Positions 1 to 14,622 of a DNA stretch of 64,000 bases are shown one piece after another. A model generated the notes under the pieces. That model ran no database searches and was not told the origin of the DNA. It was given only the letters and a program-made list of their open reading frames with translations. The translations under genes were made by a program, and so were the position numbers. This DNA comes from Pseudomonas monteilii (GTDB lineage Bacteria > Pseudomonadota > Gammaproteobacteria > Pseudomonadales > Pseudomonadaceae). The first letter of the stretch is position 1. Each line of letters starts with the position of its first letter. The stretch covers positions 3,162,001 through 3,226,000 of the forward strand of contig CP013997.1 of assembly GCA_001534745.1 (NCBI GenBank). The letters run 5' to 3'.

Positions 1-45
1 TCAGGTACAGCAGAAAGAGACGTAGCTTCCCAACTTATGGATTGG

Positions 46-327
46 TTATTTGAAGCTGGCTTCCATGCCCTCAAGGCTTATAGTGTTGCCCTCGTCCAAG
101 CTGAGTAAACGCTCGAATGCAAAACGCTCGGCACGAAGGTCTTCGAGCTCATCCTGCAAGGATTGATAGGCTTCGACGCCTATCAGCACCGCCGCAGGCT
201 CATTGTCCTCGAAAATGACCAGATGGGTGGTCTCTCCACTGGTGACATCCTTCAGACGCGCGCCGAAGGTTCTAGCCATTGCAGTAGCAGATACGGCCTG
301 TTCAGCTCTGGTCAATAGCGATGCCAT
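46..327 (-). CDS. Phd/YefM-family type II antitoxin
   Basis: A 93-residue protein with the layout of Phd/YefM antitoxins: an N-terminal DNA-binding part (about residues 8-45) and a central segment reading HLVIFEDNEPAAVLI, followed by an acidic helical tail (residues 55-93) that would neutralise a RelE/ParE/Doc-type toxin. Such antitoxins bind their own promoter and repress the operon. In this direction a toxin gene would follow at positions below 46. The 45 bases present hold no ATG and no convincing toxin start, so the partner is outside the window or absent. Family call is good; activity and partner are unknown. Confidence 0.8.
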   Translation of the reverse strand: MASLLTRAEQAVSATAMARTFGARLKDVTSGETTHLVIFEDNEPAAVLIGVEAYQSLQDELEDLRAERFAFERLLSLDEGNTISLEGMEASFK

Positions 328-616
328 GTTGTTCTCCTGCTTTCTGATTCAACGTGGCAGGCAGATCTGTTCACATTTCCTGCCTGTAAACGAGATACAT
401 AGACATAACGGGTCATGATGTCACGCATCAAAGCTTGTTCAATCATACACGAGTAGAAGGTTGTTTTATGTGAAACGCTAAAGCATGTCGCTACGTTAGC
501 AACCGTCGGCTGATCAGCACTGTCCTGCGAGTAAAACTCAGTAGACTTAGCAGTGATGCAATAGGAAATGCTTGAAAAGAAATCCCCGAGAACTCAAGGA
601 CCTGCGTAATGGAGGC

Positions 617-720
617 AGCCCCACCAGCCGCACCCCGGCACACGATGTTCCCGCCATGGCTGCTCCCTTCCGGGCCTGACCAGGTTAACGGGTAACCGTT
701 GCGGGGGGACCGGTAGGGCC
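617..720 (-). ncRNA. ffs: 4.5S signal recognition particle RNA
   Basis: On the minus strand the conserved SRP RNA core is present: the apical GGTCAGGCCCGGAAGGGAGC tract with its GGAA tetraloop, and the downstream GTGTGCCGGG strand. The ends pair: GGCCCTACC at the 5' side with GGTGGGGCT at the 3' side. About 104 nt, close to the usual bacterial small SRP RNA length. It partners Ffh for co-translational targeting of inner-membrane proteins. Exact ends are inferred from the terminal stem. Confidence 0.93.
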
Positions 721-727
721 ACCACTA

Positions 728-753
728 CGCCGCTTGCCATGTGACAAGCGGCG
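728..753 (-). repeat. Perfect 9-bp inverted repeat in the ffs leader
   Basis: CGCCGCTTG (728-736) and CAAGCGGCG (745-753) flank an 8-base loop, between the candidate ffs -10 box and the mature RNA. It could be a leader hairpin marking precursor processing, or an operator. Function is not shown. Confidence 0.5.
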
Positions 754-755
754 CC

Positions 756-783
756 ATTGTACCGCGCTGAGCAGAACTTACAA
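756..783 (-). promoter_or_regulatory. Candidate sigma-70 promoter of ffs
   Basis: On the minus strand TTGTAA (778-783) and TACAAT (756-761) are separated by 16 bases, about 36 bases upstream of the mature ffs 5' end. Five of six bases match the -10 consensus and four of six the -35. Confidence 0.55.
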
Positions 784-836
784 CCTTTGCCTCACGAAAA
801 ACCCATCATTTCTCAATGACTTGTCGCACAGGCCCG

Positions 837-3263
<2,427 letters not shown>

Positions 3264-3269
3264 TCACCT

Positions 3270-4166
3270 TCAGCGCTTCTGGGTCAACGCCCGGCGCTCG
3301 AATTCGACGATGCGCTGGCGATAGTGCTCGATGGTCTGGGCGGTCAGCACGCTGCGCTGATCGTCCTTCAGTTCGCCATCGAGCTCGTGGGCCAGCTTGC
3401 GCGCGGCCGCGACCATCACGTCGAAGGCCTGCTTGGGATGGCGCGGGCCCGGCAGACCGAGGAAGAAGCTCACGGCCCGCGTGCTGAAGTGGTCGATGTC
3501 GTCCAGGTCGAAGATGCCTGGCTTGACCGCATTGGCCATCGAGAACAGCACCTCGCCGTTGCCGGCCATGCTTTCGTGGCGGTGGAAGATGTCCATTTCG
3601 CCGAAGCGCAGGCCGCTTTCCAGGATGTTCTGCAACAGCGCCGGGCCCTTGAAGCCGCCTTCGTCACGGGAGATGACGCTGATCACCAGCACTTCCTCGG
3701 CCGGTGGCAGCTCCTTGGCCGGTGCCTGGGAAGGCGCATGCGCGGCAGGCGCAGCCTGGGCCGACACGAAGCCCGTGCCCCGGCGCTCGTCGGCATAATC
3801 GTCGTGATCGTCGGCGAACAGCTCGGGCTCCCGGACGTCACGTGGTGCCGCCACCGGCGCGCTGTCGACGACTTTCTCCTTGCGCTTGGGCGCCTTGACC
3901 GGTTTAGGGTCGCGCTCACGCGCCGGCGCGCTCATCGACGGCAGGTCGCTTTCGTCCAGGTCTGGCTCACGCGGGTTGTCCAGTACCCGTGAAGGGCCCA
4001 GCACCTCGGCGCCGCCCTCTTCCTCGGGGAGATTGGAAAAGCTGCGGTCCAGACGAAACTTCAATTTACCCTTGCCGCCGCGCATACGGCGCCAGCCATC
4101 GAACAGAATGCCGGCGATGACGATGACGCCGATGAGGATCAGCCACTCGCGCAGACCGATTTCCAT
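3270..4166 (-). CDS. zipA: Cell division protein ZipA
   Basis: 298 residues with ZipA architecture. An N-terminal membrane helix (about 5-25, [15 protein letters not shown]) is followed by a basic stretch, then a long charged, proline- and alanine-rich linker (about 50-150). A C-terminal globular FtsZ-binding domain (about 155-290) starts near [16 protein letters not shown]. ZipA anchors FtsZ to the inner membrane in the Z ring of gammaproteobacteria. It lies between smc and ligA, the usual pseudomonad order. The 203-base gap upstream gives room for its own promoter. Confidence 0.95.
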   Translation of the reverse strand: MEIGLREWLILIGVIVIAGILFDGWRRMRGGKGKLKFRLDRSFSNLPEEEGGAEVLGPSRVLDNPREPDLDESDLPSMSAPARERDPKPVKAPKRKEKVVDSAPVAAPRDVREPELFADDHDDYADERRGTGFVSAQAAPAAHAPSQAPAKELPPAEEVLVISVISRDEGGFKGPALLQNILESGLRFGEMDIFHRHESMAGNGEVLFSMANAVKPGIFDLDDIDHFSTRAVSFFLGLPGPRHPKQAFDVMVAAARKLAHELDGELKDDQRSVLTAQTIEHYRQRIVEFERRALTQKR

Positions 4167-4369
4167 GTAATTCCGTGCCTCTGTAAAAAAATGTGCTTGG
4201 AAACAAAGGCTTCAAAGCCCTTTAACTCGTGGCGCCAACTCGCTGTTCTGGCAGGCGTTTTCCCACGTTTAAAACAGGTGACATAAAGCTAGCACGACCT
4301 ACGGTAAGTTTCACCGTCTGTCTGACATGTCAGTCGCATTCTTCCCACTTACCCCTTCCTTCTTGCGTG

Positions 4370-7858
<3,489 letters not shown>

Positions 7859-7861
7859 CGA

Positions 7862-8521
7862 TCAACCCGCAGCCAGGGCAGCGATGACCAGGTCGCCACT
7901 GCGCGTGCAGTAGGTCACCAGCACCTCGCGGATACGCGCCGTGTCACGTCGCAGCACGGCATCGAGCAGATCGTCGAACAGCTGGACGAAATCGGCCATG
8001 CTCGCCTGGCGCTGCGCGAGCGCCAGGTGGTAGGCGCGGCTCATGGCCGGCTGCAGGTTCTCGGCGGTCTCTTGCAGGTAGAGGTTGTCGGCGAACGGAT
8101 AGGCCGTGCGCATCACCGCGAAACTGTCGGCGACGAACGCCTCGATGTCGCCACGGGCGCACGCCTGCACCAGCCGTTGCTGGACCGCCAGGAACGGCAG
8201 CAGGTCGCTGTCGGTGCGCCAGCGGGCGGCCACGGCGTTGCCCAGCAGGATGTACAGCTCACTCATCATGTGGCACAGGCTGCGCACGCTGTGGGCGTCC
8301 AGCACGGTCACATGGGCGCCGCGACGCGGCAGGATGGCCACCAGGTGCCGCCGCTCGAGGATCAGCAGCGCCTCGCGCACCGAGCCACGGCTGACGTTCA
8401 GGGCCTGGGTGACCTTCTGTTCCTGGATGCGCTCGCCAGGCGCGAGTTCGCCACGGATGATCCGTTCGGCCAGGTGGCGGGCGATCTGTTCGCAGAGGCT
8501 GTCCGGCGCCTTGAACGTCAT
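7862..8521 (-). CDS. GntR-family transcriptional regulator, FCD (FadR) subfamily
   Basis: 219 residues. A winged-helix domain in the first ~75 residues (RIIRGELAPGERIQEQ, then SRGSVREALLILERR) is followed by an all-helical FCD effector domain rich in His, Asp and Arg. It is divergent from guaD across a 178-base gap and directly upstream of smc. Position suggests control of purine catabolism (guaD and perhaps the Tsx-like gene), with smc as a passive downstream neighbour. The ligand is unknown; a purine intermediate is a guess from context. Confidence 0.9.
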   Translation of the reverse strand: MTFKAPDSLCEQIARHLAERIIRGELAPGERIQEQKVTQALNVSRGSVREALLILERRHLVAILPRRGAHVTVLDAHSVRSLCHMMSELYILLGNAVAARWRTDSDLLPFLAVQQRLVQACARGDIEAFVADSFAVMRTAYPFADNLYLQETAENLQPAMSRAYHLALAQRQASMADFVQLFDDLLDAVLRRDTARIREVLVTYCTRSGDLVIAALAAG

Positions 8522-8699
8522 GGGGGTCCTTAAGGGTCATGGGGCTGGGCGAAGGGGCGCAATTGTAGCGCACTTGATGCCCGGCGGCGCGAGCCGTTGC
8601 GGGTCTGGTACGCTTGCCCATGGCCCGCGTCGAACGTGCCCTGCTCCGTCTGAGGACAGGGCCTACGACGCCGCACCTTTTCTGACAGACGAGAGCCGC

Positions 8700-10004
8700 A
8701 TGAGCACACCCCGCACCGCCTACCGCGCCGCCATTCTCTACAGCCTGGCCGACCCCAGCGAGGTCGGCCTGGACGCGTCCTACGCCTATTTCGACGATGG
8801 CCTGCTGGTGGTCGACGACGGCCGGATCACCGCTGTCGGCCCAGCGACCGAGCTGTTGCCGACCCTGGCACCGGACACCGAGGTGGTCACCTACACCGAC
8901 GCCCTGATCACCCCCGGCTTCATCGACACCCATATTCACTTCCCACAGACCGGCATGATCGGTTCCTACGGTGAACAGCTGCTCGACTGGCTCGAGACCT
9001 ACACCTTCCCTTGCGAGCGGCAGTTCGCCGACAAGGCCCACGCCGACGAGGTGGCCAAGCGGTTCCTCGGCGAGCTGCTGCGCAACGGCACCACCACGGC
9101 CCTGGTGTTCGGCAGCGTGCACCCTGAGTCGGTGGACGCCCTGTTCGAGGAGGCCGAACGCCTCGACCTGCGGCTGATCGCCGGCAAGGTGATGATGGAC
9201 CGCAACGCCCCGGACTACCTGACCGACACGGCCGACAGCAGCTACCGGGACAGCAAGGCGCTGATCGAGCGCTGGCACGGCAAGGGCCGCCTGCACTACG
9301 CCGTGACGCCCCGCTTTGCCCCCACCAGCACGCCGGAGCAACTGGCCGCCGCTGGCTGCTTGCTCGAGGAACACCCTGGGGTTTACCTGCACACGCACCT
9401 GTCCGAGAACCTCAAGGAGATCGACTGGGTCAAGGCGCTGTACCCCGAGCGCAACGGCTACCTGGATGTCTACGACCATTACCGCCTGCTGGGCGAGCGC
9501 TCGGTGTTCGCCCACGGCGTGCACCTGTGCGACGCCGAATGCCAGCGCCTGGCGGAAACCGGCTCGGCCGTGGCCTTCTGCCCGACCTCGAACCTGTTCC
9601 TCGGCAGCGGCCTGTTCAACCTGCCCCAGGCCGAGCGTTTCGGCGTGCGCGTGGGGTTGGGCACCGACGTGGGCGCCGGCACCAGCTTCTCGCTGCTGGC
9701 GACCCTCAACGAAGCCTACAAGGTGATGCAGCTGCAGGACGTGCGCCTGCACCCGTTCAAGTCGCTGTACCTGGCGACCCTCGGAGGCGCCCGCGCCCTG
9801 CGTCTGGAAGAGCGCATCGGCAGCCTGGCGCCGGGCCACGACGCGGACTTCGTGGTGCTGGACTACAAGGCCACGCCGCTGCTCGACTACCGCCTGCAAC
9901 AGTCGCGCAGCATCGAGGAAACGCTGTTCGTGCTGACGACGCTGGGGGATGACCGGGTGGTGCGGGAGACCTATGCCGCCGGGCGGTGCGTGCATCGCCG
10001 GTAA
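8700..10004 (+). CDS. guaD: Guanine deaminase
   Basis: 434 residues from ATG 8700. A longer upstream open frame runs back through the GntR gene and is not used. It is an amidohydrolase converting guanine to xanthine and ammonia. Zinc-site motif GFIDTHIHFPQTGMIGSYG lies near residues 75-93, with PCERQF, a CPTSNLFLGSG segment and the metal-ligand Asp in GLGTDVGAGTS. It opens the guanine-salvage pair with the Tsx-like gene downstream and is divergent from GntR. Xanthine dehydrogenase genes, often neighbours of guaD in Pseudomonas, are not here. Confidence 0.95.
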   Translation: MSTPRTAYRAAILYSLADPSEVGLDASYAYFDDGLLVVDDGRITAVGPATELLPTLAPDTEVVTYTDALITPGFIDTHIHFPQTGMIGSYGEQLLDWLETYTFPCERQFADKAHADEVAKRFLGELLRNGTTTALVFGSVHPESVDALFEEAERLDLRLIAGKVMMDRNAPDYLTDTADSSYRDSKALIERWHGKGRLHYAVTPRFAPTSTPEQLAAAGCLLEEHPGVYLHTHLSENLKEIDWVKALYPERNGYLDVYDHYRLLGERSVFAHGVHLCDAECQRLAETGSAVAFCPTSNLFLGSGLFNLPQAERFGVRVGLGTDVGAGTSFSLLATLNEAYKVMQLQDVRLHPFKSLYLATLGGARALRLEERIGSLAPGHDADFVVLDYKATPLLDYRLQQSRSIEETLFVLTTLGDDRVVRETYAAGRCVHRR

Positions 10005-10343
10005 CGTGCGACACAAGGTCCTCGGGATCCATCGTCAACAGTCAGGCGGCCGTCGAAAAGGTACGGAACGTGCACCGAACCTGATCGATCGTTCAGCTTA
10101 TTGAGGCGTACCGGCCTCATCGAAGGCTTGAGCTTCATTCGACAAGCCAGTAACCTGCGCGCCCTTCGAGCAGCCTGGCTTGCAGGCGCGCCGCGCTGAC
10201 GCTCGAAACCTTCGACACCTCTGCATCCTGTCACCTGCCAGGACTCGGCCGCTTCCTGCCCGAGTGCCTGGCCAGGCGCCTGCGTGCACACCCTAACGAT
10301 ACGGCCGCCAACGCCGACATTGACACCCGGAGCTTCCTTCGCA
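10005..10343. other. 339-base gap between guaD and the Tsx-like gene
   Basis: No gene, REP or convincing terminator was recognised. The open frames here are short and shared by both strands. The right end carries the ribosome site (CGGAG near 10328) of the downstream gene, so the rest is probably leader or promoter sequence. Confidence 0.5.
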
Positions 10344-11126
10344 ATGCGCATCTCCCAGAGCCTGCTACTGGCCGCCGGCCTGCTGACCACCGGCACCAGC
10401 CTTGCCGGCGACCTGCTGCAGTGGCAGGGCAACAGCCTCACCTACCTGTACGGCCACGACTTCAAGGTCAACCCCGAGATCCAGCAGACCTTCACCTTCG
10501 AGCATGCCGATGCCTGGAAGTACGGCGACAACTTCGTGTTCGTCGACCGCATCTTCTACAACGGCAAGAAGGATTCGGGCAACGGCCGCAGCACGCTGTA
10601 CGGCGAGATCACCCCGCGCCTGTCGTTCAACAAGATCTTCGACCAGAAGCTCACCTTCGGCCCGGTCAAGGATGTATTGCTGGCGATGACCTACGAATTC
10701 GGCGAAGGCGACGTCGAGTCGTACCTGATCGGCCCTGGCTTCGACCTGGCGGTGCCGGGCTTCGACTGGTTCCAGGTCAACTTCTACCACCGCACCACCG
10801 ATGGCAGCCGTCCGGGCGACAATGTCTGGCAGATCACCCCGGTCTGGTCCTACACGATTCCCGTCGGCAGCTCGGACGTGCTGATCGATGGCTACATGGA
10901 CTGGGTGGTCGACAACGACGTGAACAGTCGCGGCACCTACCAGGCCAACCTGCACTTCAACCCGCAGATCAAGTACGACCTGGGCAAGGCGCTGAAGCTG
11001 GGCGAGAAGCAGCTGTACGTGGGGATCGAGTACGACTACTGGAAGAACAAGTACGGGATCAAGGACAGCAGCGCTTTCGAGACCGATCAGAACACCGCCA
11101 GCCTGCTGGTGAAGGTGCAGTTCTAA
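10344..11126 (+). CDS. Tsx/OmpK-like nucleoside-type outer-membrane channel
   Basis: 260 residues from ATG 10344, chosen because a classic signal peptide starts there (MRISQSLLLAAGLLTTGTSLA, cleaved before GDLLQW); an upstream in-frame ATG would bury it. The mature protein has alternating polar/aromatic beta strands (YLYGHDFKVNPEIQQTFTFE, WFQVNFYHRTTDG) and ends in phenylalanine (LLVKVQF), the usual outer-membrane barrel end. Tsx proteins pass nucleosides or related solutes. Lying just after guanine deaminase, it may bring in purines. A 12-stranded barrel is expected from the family. Confidence 0.88.
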   Translation: MRISQSLLLAAGLLTTGTSLAGDLLQWQGNSLTYLYGHDFKVNPEIQQTFTFEHADAWKYGDNFVFVDRIFYNGKKDSGNGRSTLYGEITPRLSFNKIFDQKLTFGPVKDVLLAMTYEFGEGDVESYLIGPGFDLAVPGFDWFQVNFYHRTTDGSRPGDNVWQITPVWSYTIPVGSSDVLIDGYMDWVVDNDVNSRGTYQANLHFNPQIKYDLGKALKLGEKQLYVGIEYDYWKNKYGIKDSSAFETDQNTASLLVKVQF

Positions 11127-11530
11127 GGCGCCTGTGTGGGAGCAGCGGTCTTTCTACTCGGTACATGCCCGACCGCATGCGGCGCCTGTCAGGGCCCTAT
11201 CGCTGGCAAGCCAGCTCCCACAGTAACCGCGATGGCCTGCATCACCGCGGTGGGGCTACGGGTGTGAGCGGCCCCTGCCGGGGCGCCGGACCGGCCGCGA
11301 TTGGGTCCGCCAGGACCCACATTGGCACTTGGCAGAAACCATAGAATCTCCCACCTGAACCTCTGCAGCCGTCAATGTAGACATGGCTGCACAAGCAGCT
11401 TGTGGGAGCGGGCTTGCCCGCGATAGCGTCCGACCCGTCACCGCCTGCAGCGCAGGCAAGCTTCACCAAGGGCTGCACTGCTGATCTGTCAGATCAACAG
11501 GGCAGCCCAAGCTACAGGCCCGGCCTGGGA
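11127..11530. repeat. REP pair and composite-element fragment
   Basis: 404-base gap with no gene. It holds a REP in plus orientation (11197-11225, TATCGCTGGCAAGCCAGC core), a fragment of the hairpin-rich composite repeat (about 11229-11320, with CGGTGGGGCTACGGGTGTGA and GGGGCGCCGGACCGGCC), and an opposite REP (11401-11428, GTGGGAGCGGGCTTGCCCGC). The two REPs form an inverted pair ~175 bases apart. Confidence 0.8.
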
Positions 11531-12448
11531 TCAACGGGCTGCGCGCTCACGCACCCAGGATACGCCACCAACCGCTACCGCCGCCAGGAAGCCCGACACG
11601 ATTCCCACCACGCCGAACAAGCCCATCTTGACGACCGCCCCCCAGCTGCCACTGCTGGCGACCACGCCCTCGACGGCGTGCTCCAGTGGAACGATGCCTT
11701 CGGCCACGAACGTCCCGCCAACCAAAAACATGGCGATCGTCCCGATCCACGACAACGCCTTCATCAAAAGAGGAGCGGCCGACACCAGGATCTGGCCACC
11801 CTTCCTGACCACCCTGCCCCACAGGCCTTGAGCCTTGGATTTGGCGAGCGCGAACCCGGCATCATCGAGTCGAACGATACCTGCCACCACGCCATACACG
11901 CCCACGGTCATCGCCACCGCGATCACGATCAAGGTCAGGATCTGCTGATACAGCGGTGCCTCGGCCACGACGTTCAAGGTGATGACGATGATCTCGGCGC
12001 TCAGGATGAAGTCGGTCTTGATGGCGCCCTTGACCTTGCGCTTCTCGTACTCGGCGAGCGCTTCAGGAGTCCGCGGGACCTTCTTTTTCGGCTCCTGGGT
12101 CCCCGACTCCTTGCGCGAAAACTTGTCTTTTATCGCCTCGTAGCCTTCGTAGCACAGGTAGACACCGCCTGCCATGAGCAACCACTTGACGGCGGCCGGG
12201 AGGAAGGCGCTGAGCAGGAGCGCACAGGGCACCAGGATCGCCTTGTTCTTGAGCGACCCCTTGAAGACGGCCCAGACCACGGGCAATTCGCGATCGGCCT
12301 TCATGCCTGTGACCTGTTCGGCATTCACGGCCAGGTCGTCACTCAGGACACTGGCCGTCTTTTTCGCAGCCACCTTGCTCATCAGGGAGATGTCATCCAG
12401 AAGCGCCGCGATGTCATCCAGTAACGCAAAAAAACTGCTGCCCGCCAT
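11531..12448 (-). CDS. DUF808 (YedI-like) inner-membrane protein
   Basis: 305 residues with the DUF808 opening, SSFFALLDDIAALLDDIS, then an N-terminal KVAAKKTASVLSDDLAVNAEQV stretch typical of the family. Several hydrophobic helices follow (about 75-100, 165-205, 225-300). Function of the family is unknown; a transport or stress-related membrane role has been assumed only from topology. It stands alone, flanked by repeats on one side and a divergent gene on the other. Confidence 0.88.
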   Translation of the reverse strand: MAGSSFFALLDDIAALLDDISLMSKVAAKKTASVLSDDLAVNAEQVTGMKADRELPVVWAVFKGSLKNKAILVPCALLLSAFLPAAVKWLLMAGGVYLCYEGYEAIKDKFSRKESGTQEPKKKVPRTPEALAEYEKRKVKGAIKTDFILSAEIIVITLNVVAEAPLYQQILTLIVIAVAMTVGVYGVVAGIVRLDDAGFALAKSKAQGLWGRVVRKGGQILVSAAPLLMKALSWIGTIAMFLVGGTFVAEGIVPLEHAVEGVVASSGSWGAVVKMGLFGVVGIVSGFLAAVAVGGVSWVRERAAR

Positions 12449-12695
12449 GTCATTTCATCCTTAGTCGATTCCTGTCGCCTCATGCCTCCCGAAGGACCGT
12501 GTTTACGGATGTCCCGGTGGGAACAGCACGATGTGCGACAAGATGGCGTTCAGACCTATCGTGGGCGAAACAGTTCTGCTCAGGCGTCCAGGCACTCGAA
12601 GGCCGCCCCATAAGGGCCTATGCTTCGAGGCATCTACCTCGCCTGACGGCGCTTTCCCCCACCGCCAACCTTCACACGACAGGAAGACGAAGACG

Positions 12696-13478
12696 ATGCG
12701 CATCGCCGCCAACTTGACGTTACTGTTCACCGAAGTGGACTTCCTGTCTCGCTTCGAAGCCGCCGCCCAGGCCGGGTTCGACGGTGTCGAATGCCAGTTC
12801 CCGTATGCTTTCGACGCCGAGCAGATACGTGAACGGCTGGACCGTCAGGGTCTGCCCATGGTGCTGTTCAACCTGCCGGCAGGGGATTGGGCGCGTGGCG
12901 AACGGGGCATTGCCTGTCACCCGGACCGCATCGAAGAGTTCCGCGCCGGGGTGCACACGGCCATCGCCTACGCCAAGGTGCTAGGGACCAAGCAGGTCAA
13001 CTGCCTGGCAGGGATACGACCAGCCAACCTGGACGATGCGCTGGTGCAGCGTACCTTCATCGACAACCTGCGCTATGCGGCGGATGCGTTACAGCACGCC
13101 GGAATCACCCTGCTGATGGAAATGATCAACACCCGTGATGTGCCAGGCTTCTACCTCGACCACACGGCCCAGGCCCTGGCGATCCAAGCCGAGGTCGGCA
13201 GTGCCAACCTGTTGTTGCAATACGACCTCTATCACATGCAGATCATGGAAGGTGACTTGGCCCACACCCTTCAGACTCACCTGAGTCGTATCGGCCACGT
13301 CCAGTTGGCCGACACGCCGGGACGTCACGAACCGGGTACAGGAGAGATCAATCATCGCTTTCTGTTCGAGCACCTGGAGCGGATCGGCTATCAAGGATGG
13401 ATCGGCGCGGAGTACCAGCCACGAAGGCATACCCATGAGGGACTGGGATGGCTGGCCACCGCACGGACCTGCGTTTGA
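12696..13478 (+). CDS. hyi: Hydroxypyruvate isomerase-like TIM-barrel protein
   Basis: 260 residues from ATG 12696, with AGGAAG about 10 bases upstream; the longer open frame upstream lacks a ribosome site. It has the xylose-isomerase-like TIM barrel of Hyi: FDGVECQFPY near residues 28-37, a metal-site Glu in LLMEMIN, LLLQYDLYHMQIMEGD, HVQLADTPGRHEPGTGEIN and WIGAEYQP near the C-terminus. Hyi interconverts hydroxypyruvate and tartronate semialdehyde in glyoxylate/allantoin use. The usual partners gcl, glxR and ttuD are missing here, so this may be a second copy or a relative with another substrate. Confidence 0.83.
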   Translation: MRIAANLTLLFTEVDFLSRFEAAAQAGFDGVECQFPYAFDAEQIRERLDRQGLPMVLFNLPAGDWARGERGIACHPDRIEEFRAGVHTAIAYAKVLGTKQVNCLAGIRPANLDDALVQRTFIDNLRYAADALQHAGITLLMEMINTRDVPGFYLDHTAQALAIQAEVGSANLLLQYDLYHMQIMEGDLAHTLQTHLSRIGHVQLADTPGRHEPGTGEINHRFLFEHLERIGYQGWIGAEYQPRRHTHEGLGWLATARTCV

Positions 13479-13520
13479 ACCACTGAAAAGCCTCGACGGA
13501 GCAGCAGGACGACCCTGGGC

Positions 13521-14468
13521 TCAGCTCGACCTGATCGACTTGAACTGTTCAGCGAGCGTGTCATAGGCCATATCGCTTACGGTTTTCCAGTCCAGCACGA
13601 TGGTCGTGCTTGTCGAAAGAACCTGTTTCTGCGCCTGCCACAACGTTTTCAACGGCATGGACAGTGTCGCCGTTCCTGGGGCCGGGGCCGTCGCGACATT
13701 GCCTATCACAGCCTGGGCAGCCTTGAGCGTGGGAACCGTGACCTCGACACCCTTGGCGCTCATGGTCAGCGTGCTTCCGGGCAATTCGCTGAACAGCGTG
13801 TCCAAAGGAATCTGCACGTCCACCCCTTTCCTTGAGACATTCCAACGGCTGGAGCGGAATGCCTGTTTTACATCGGACGGACTGATGTCGACCTGCAGTT
13901 CCCACGGGACAATACGCATTTTTCCAGGAGGAGCGGCCGGTTTACGCATGAACAGACCGGACAGGGAAGAATGTGCGACATTCGGTGTAATCGGCTGGGG
14001 CTGTTTATAGGGTTTGTAATAGAAGGTGGGGGATTGCCCACTGGGATCGACTCCATTCACAGGATCCCCTTTGCAATACCCGTAGGCATTGAGCCCGCCT
14101 TCCAAAAACGGACTCAATCGATCGGGCTTCACAAAGCGCCCCAAGGCCGGACTGTAAAAGCGCCTGCCATTGCCCAAGGCATAGCCGCGTATCGAGTATT
14201 CCCACTGCTGGCCATTGAAGCCACAGGGAATATCCTGCGGCAAGCCACTGGCCTGGCCATAAGGGGTGTAGGCCAGGGCCACGCCTGTGCCAGACAGCCT
14301 AAGTAGCGATCCTTCCCTGTTCGTTTCCAGCAGTCGCGCCTGGTGGTCACAAGCAACCAGTGGGCTGTCACTTGCCCACACCAATCGACGGTTCCTGGTG
14401 CCTAATTCGGCGACGAAACGGCCGTGCTGGTAGAAACGGTTCGACCACGTGCAGTCTCTCATCTTCAT
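13521..14468 (-). CDS. Short Rhs-type protein with unique C-terminal domain
   Basis: 315 residues. Residues about 60-165 carry the end of an Rhs core: QQWEYSIRGYALGNGRRFYS, ALGRFVKPD, then GGLNAYGYCKGDPVNGVDPSG. After that hallmark boundary the sequence changes to a ~150-residue domain not recognised here (from about 168, with WELQVDISPSDVKQAF and two similar internal lines). In Rhs proteins the part after this motif is a variable toxin or effector. The large YD-repeat shell is absent, so this is an orphan tip or a small free-standing Rhs protein, as is common in Pseudomonas. No immunity-gene candidate follows it. Confidence 0.8.
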   Translation of the reverse strand: MKMRDCTWSNRFYQHGRFVAELGTRNRRLVWASDSPLVACDHQARLLETNREGSLLRLSGTGVALAYTPYGQASGLPQDIPCGFNGQQWEYSIRGYALGNGRRFYSPALGRFVKPDRLSPFLEGGLNAYGYCKGDPVNGVDPSGQSPTFYYKPYKQPQPITPNVAHSSLSGLFMRKPAAPPGKMRIVPWELQVDISPSDVKQAFRSSRWNVSRKGVDVQIPLDTLFSELPGSTLTMSAKGVEVTVPTLKAAQAVIGNVATAPAPGTATLSMPLKTLWQAQKQVLSTSTTIVLDWKTVSDMAYDTLAEQFKSIRSS

Positions 14469-14622
14469 GACTGGGCCCTACCTTGTTGATGAGTCTGTAG
14501 CGTGATGAAATCTTCGCGCCCGCGAAACTGACATTTCTATCGATTTTGCAGGTTTGAAACGCTTGCCACGGACCTTGTTCCACTTCTAGCCTTGCGGTTC
14601 TGCCTTTGGAACCTGTGCTTTC

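Noticed and set aside
4322..4333. CTGACATGTCAG palindrome after smc as an operator
   Set aside because: Only 12 bases, in a gap with no other signal; too short to support a site.
8106..8699. N-terminal extension of guanine deaminase
   Set aside because: It is antisense to the GntR gene; the family start aligns at 8700.
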